Below, piece by piece: positions 40,501 to 41,622 of a stretch of 41,622 nucleotides of DNA. The first letter of the stretch is position 1. Every line of letters starts with the position of its first letter. The position numbers and the translations under genes are program-made. The notes below the pieces were generated by a model that was not told where the DNA came from, searched no databases, and saw nothing but the letters and a program-made list of their open reading frames with translations. Source of the DNA: Rhizaria sp. SCN 62-66 (Eukaryota > Rhizaria, unplaced); assembly GCA_001724265.1 (NCBI GenBank), contig MEDY01000277.1, positions 1 to 41,622 of the forward strand. The letters are read 5' to 3'.

Positions 40501-41072
40501 AGGCCGTCGACAAGGCCATCCGCGAGATGTCGCAGCAGGTTCCGCCCGTGCCCTCGGCCGCGCCGGGCACGCCGGGCCGCGAGACGCCCGTGAAGCTGGC
40601 CGTGCTGTACTTGCCGGGTCCGCTGGCCAAGGTTGAGGCCACCGCGATCGCGGACTCGCACGGCGACGCGGGCGTCATGGCGAGTCTGTCGACCATCTAC
40701 GGGGCCAACCCCGGCGTGCCGGCCGGCGCGCGCGGCGAGAGCGTCGAGGAGAAGGAGAGGCGCGACCCGTTTATGACGGCGACGACGATGGCGGAGCTGC
40801 CGCCTGTGCCGGCCGAGCCCAGCCAGCTGGACGCGCTCGCCGCGGCCGACGCGATGATCAAGCGCATCTGGGACGCCGTCCCGCGCAACACGCTCGTGGC
40901 CTTCATCGGCGGCCAGAGCTGCGTGGTGCGCGAGCGCGTCATGAGCAAGCGCGCCGTGGCCATGCGCCGCATCAAGGACGCGCCGGCCAACGCCGTGGAG
41001 CAGACGGAGGCGCTCGTCAAGGCCTCGGTGCAGGACAAGAACCAGGGCCTCATGTTCGTCAATATCAAGTGA
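37585..41072 (+). CDS. REXO5/Rex1-type DEDDh 3'-5' RNA exonuclease
   Basis: Probable nuclear RNA 3'-end trimming enzyme (rRNA, snoRNA or tRNA precursors). Exons 37585-37928, 38043-39477 and 39603-41072 (1082 aa); donors gtacgt and gtacgc. Exon 1 is acidic and disordered (SDDSDHSGDDDDHDDEA). Exon 2 starts with a basic segment (ARLAKKERKRLIGR) and MRDLHSLVFWTAAETVRPSW then KPLVERVLVVIIDGIS, matching the REXO5-type region before the nuclease, followed by about 200 Ala/Thr/Ser-rich residues. The nuclease in exon 3 has ExoI AVDCEMV (about D688, E690), ExoII VGHSLENDLKAL (Asp about 772) and ExoIII GHDSVQDALVAL (His about 821), so all DEDDh residues are present. The C-terminal part contains LVAFIGGQSC and may include a diverged RNA-binding fold, not confirmed. 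REXO1 or yeast Rex3-type enzymes are alternatives. Stop TGA. Confidence 0.85.
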
Positions 41073-41544
41073 GCAAGCACCTAGTTTATCCACCGAAATG
41101 ACCATGAATCAACCGACATGGAATATCGCTTGCATGAATGCGTATCATATCTTCTTACTTTAATCTCTTTTATCATTTTGTGCGTTAAATTCGTCCGAGA
41201 ATACACACGGCCATGTTCCTTAGCTTACCTGAATCAGTAACGTACGACATGGTCCACACAACAATGATGCGCTTACCCAGCACGATATTGTAAATATAGC
41301 ATGTATTGGAACATAAGACTGTGTATCGACGCTCGACCACAAGCTGCTGCGTTGTGTCACACTTTGGCATAGTGACAATATACTTTCAGAAAAAACAAGG
41401 TTTTTTCTAGTTGAGGGTTTAACTCGCCCGGCGTTTTCCCTATATATCGCAGTAGTACGTCATACAAAAAATGTATGAAGACCATTACGTGCAGGGTGAT
41501 TGGATCATTAATTGATAGTGAGGAACATTTGGTTTGAAGAAAAA
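41073..41544. other. Intergenic, downstream of the exonuclease
   Basis: AT-rich with no gene or clear signal; leads into the microsatellite at the window end. Confidence 0.6.
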
Positions 41545-41559
41545 ACACACACACACAAA

Positions 41560-41622
<63 letters not shown>
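41545..41622 (+). repeat. (CA)n microsatellite, continuing past the window
   Basis: A short CA tract, an AAAAA interruption, a single CG step and then an uninterrupted CA run to the last base. The window stops inside the repeat, perhaps at a contig break. Confidence 0.97.

Noticed and set aside
39576-41105. 509-codon minus-strand ORF opposite the exonuclease
   Set aside because: Arg/His/Gly-rich antisense shadow of the DEDDh domain, without recognisable motifs.

Overview
The window is nuclear DNA of a eukaryotic microbe, most likely a flagellated protist. Twelve protein genes have introns or eukaryotic families. Coding DNA is very GC-rich and packed with Ala/Ser/Gly runs, while introns and intergenic DNA are clearly AT-richer. 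A ZMYND10 orthologue, needed to pre-assemble axonemal dynein, implies motile cilia. The lineage cannot be fixed from this sequence alone. No mobile elements, CRISPR arrays, rRNA or convincing tRNA genes were seen.

Layout from left to right: (1) eIF4G-type translation factor, + strand, 5' end outside the window; (2) membrane-anchored dual-specificity phosphatase, +, 3 exons; (3) ZMYND10, +, 4 exons; (4) STEEP1-like zinc-ribbon protein, -; (5) secreted 2-oxoglutarate/Fe(II) oxygenase-like protein, +, 3 exons; (6) Rab6-type GTPase, -; (7) PYROXD2-type FAD oxidoreductase, +, 7 exons; (8) uridine phosphorylase, -, 2 exons; (9) kinesin-14 with C-terminal motor, +, 2 exons; (10) a giant STK11IP (LIP1)-like LRR protein, -, whose single frame holds two in-frame TAG codons; (11) small Cys-containing secreted or membrane protein, +; (12) REXO5/Rex1-type DEDDh RNA exonuclease, +, 3 exons. 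From gene 3 to gene 11 the strands strictly alternate, giving a chain of convergent and divergent pairs. The window ends in a (CA)n microsatellite.

The genes are not an operon or a pathway. They cover translation (eIF4G), RNA processing (exonuclease), secretory and Golgi traffic (Rab6, perhaps STEEP1), the cytoskeleton and cilium (kinesin-14, ZMYND10), mitochondrial redox (PYROXD2), nucleoside salvage (uridine phosphorylase) and signalling (phosphatase, STK11IP-like).

Three observations deserve follow-up. First, the STK11IP-like gene reads through two TAG codons in one frame of about 8.7 kb with no TAA or TGA. The pieces on either side look like successive parts of one known architecture, and none of the other genes here ends in TAG, so UAG may be sense or leaky. 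Second, all 17 introns I modelled have a donor of the form GTAYG (11 GTACGT, 3 GTACGC, 3 GTATGT), never the canonical A at +4, which predicts a compensating U1 snRNA base. Third, long low-complexity inserts interrupt conserved folds in several genes, most dramatically about 560 residues inside the eIF4G MIF4G domain. All exon boundaries were inferred by eye from frame, phase, splice sites and remembered family sequences.
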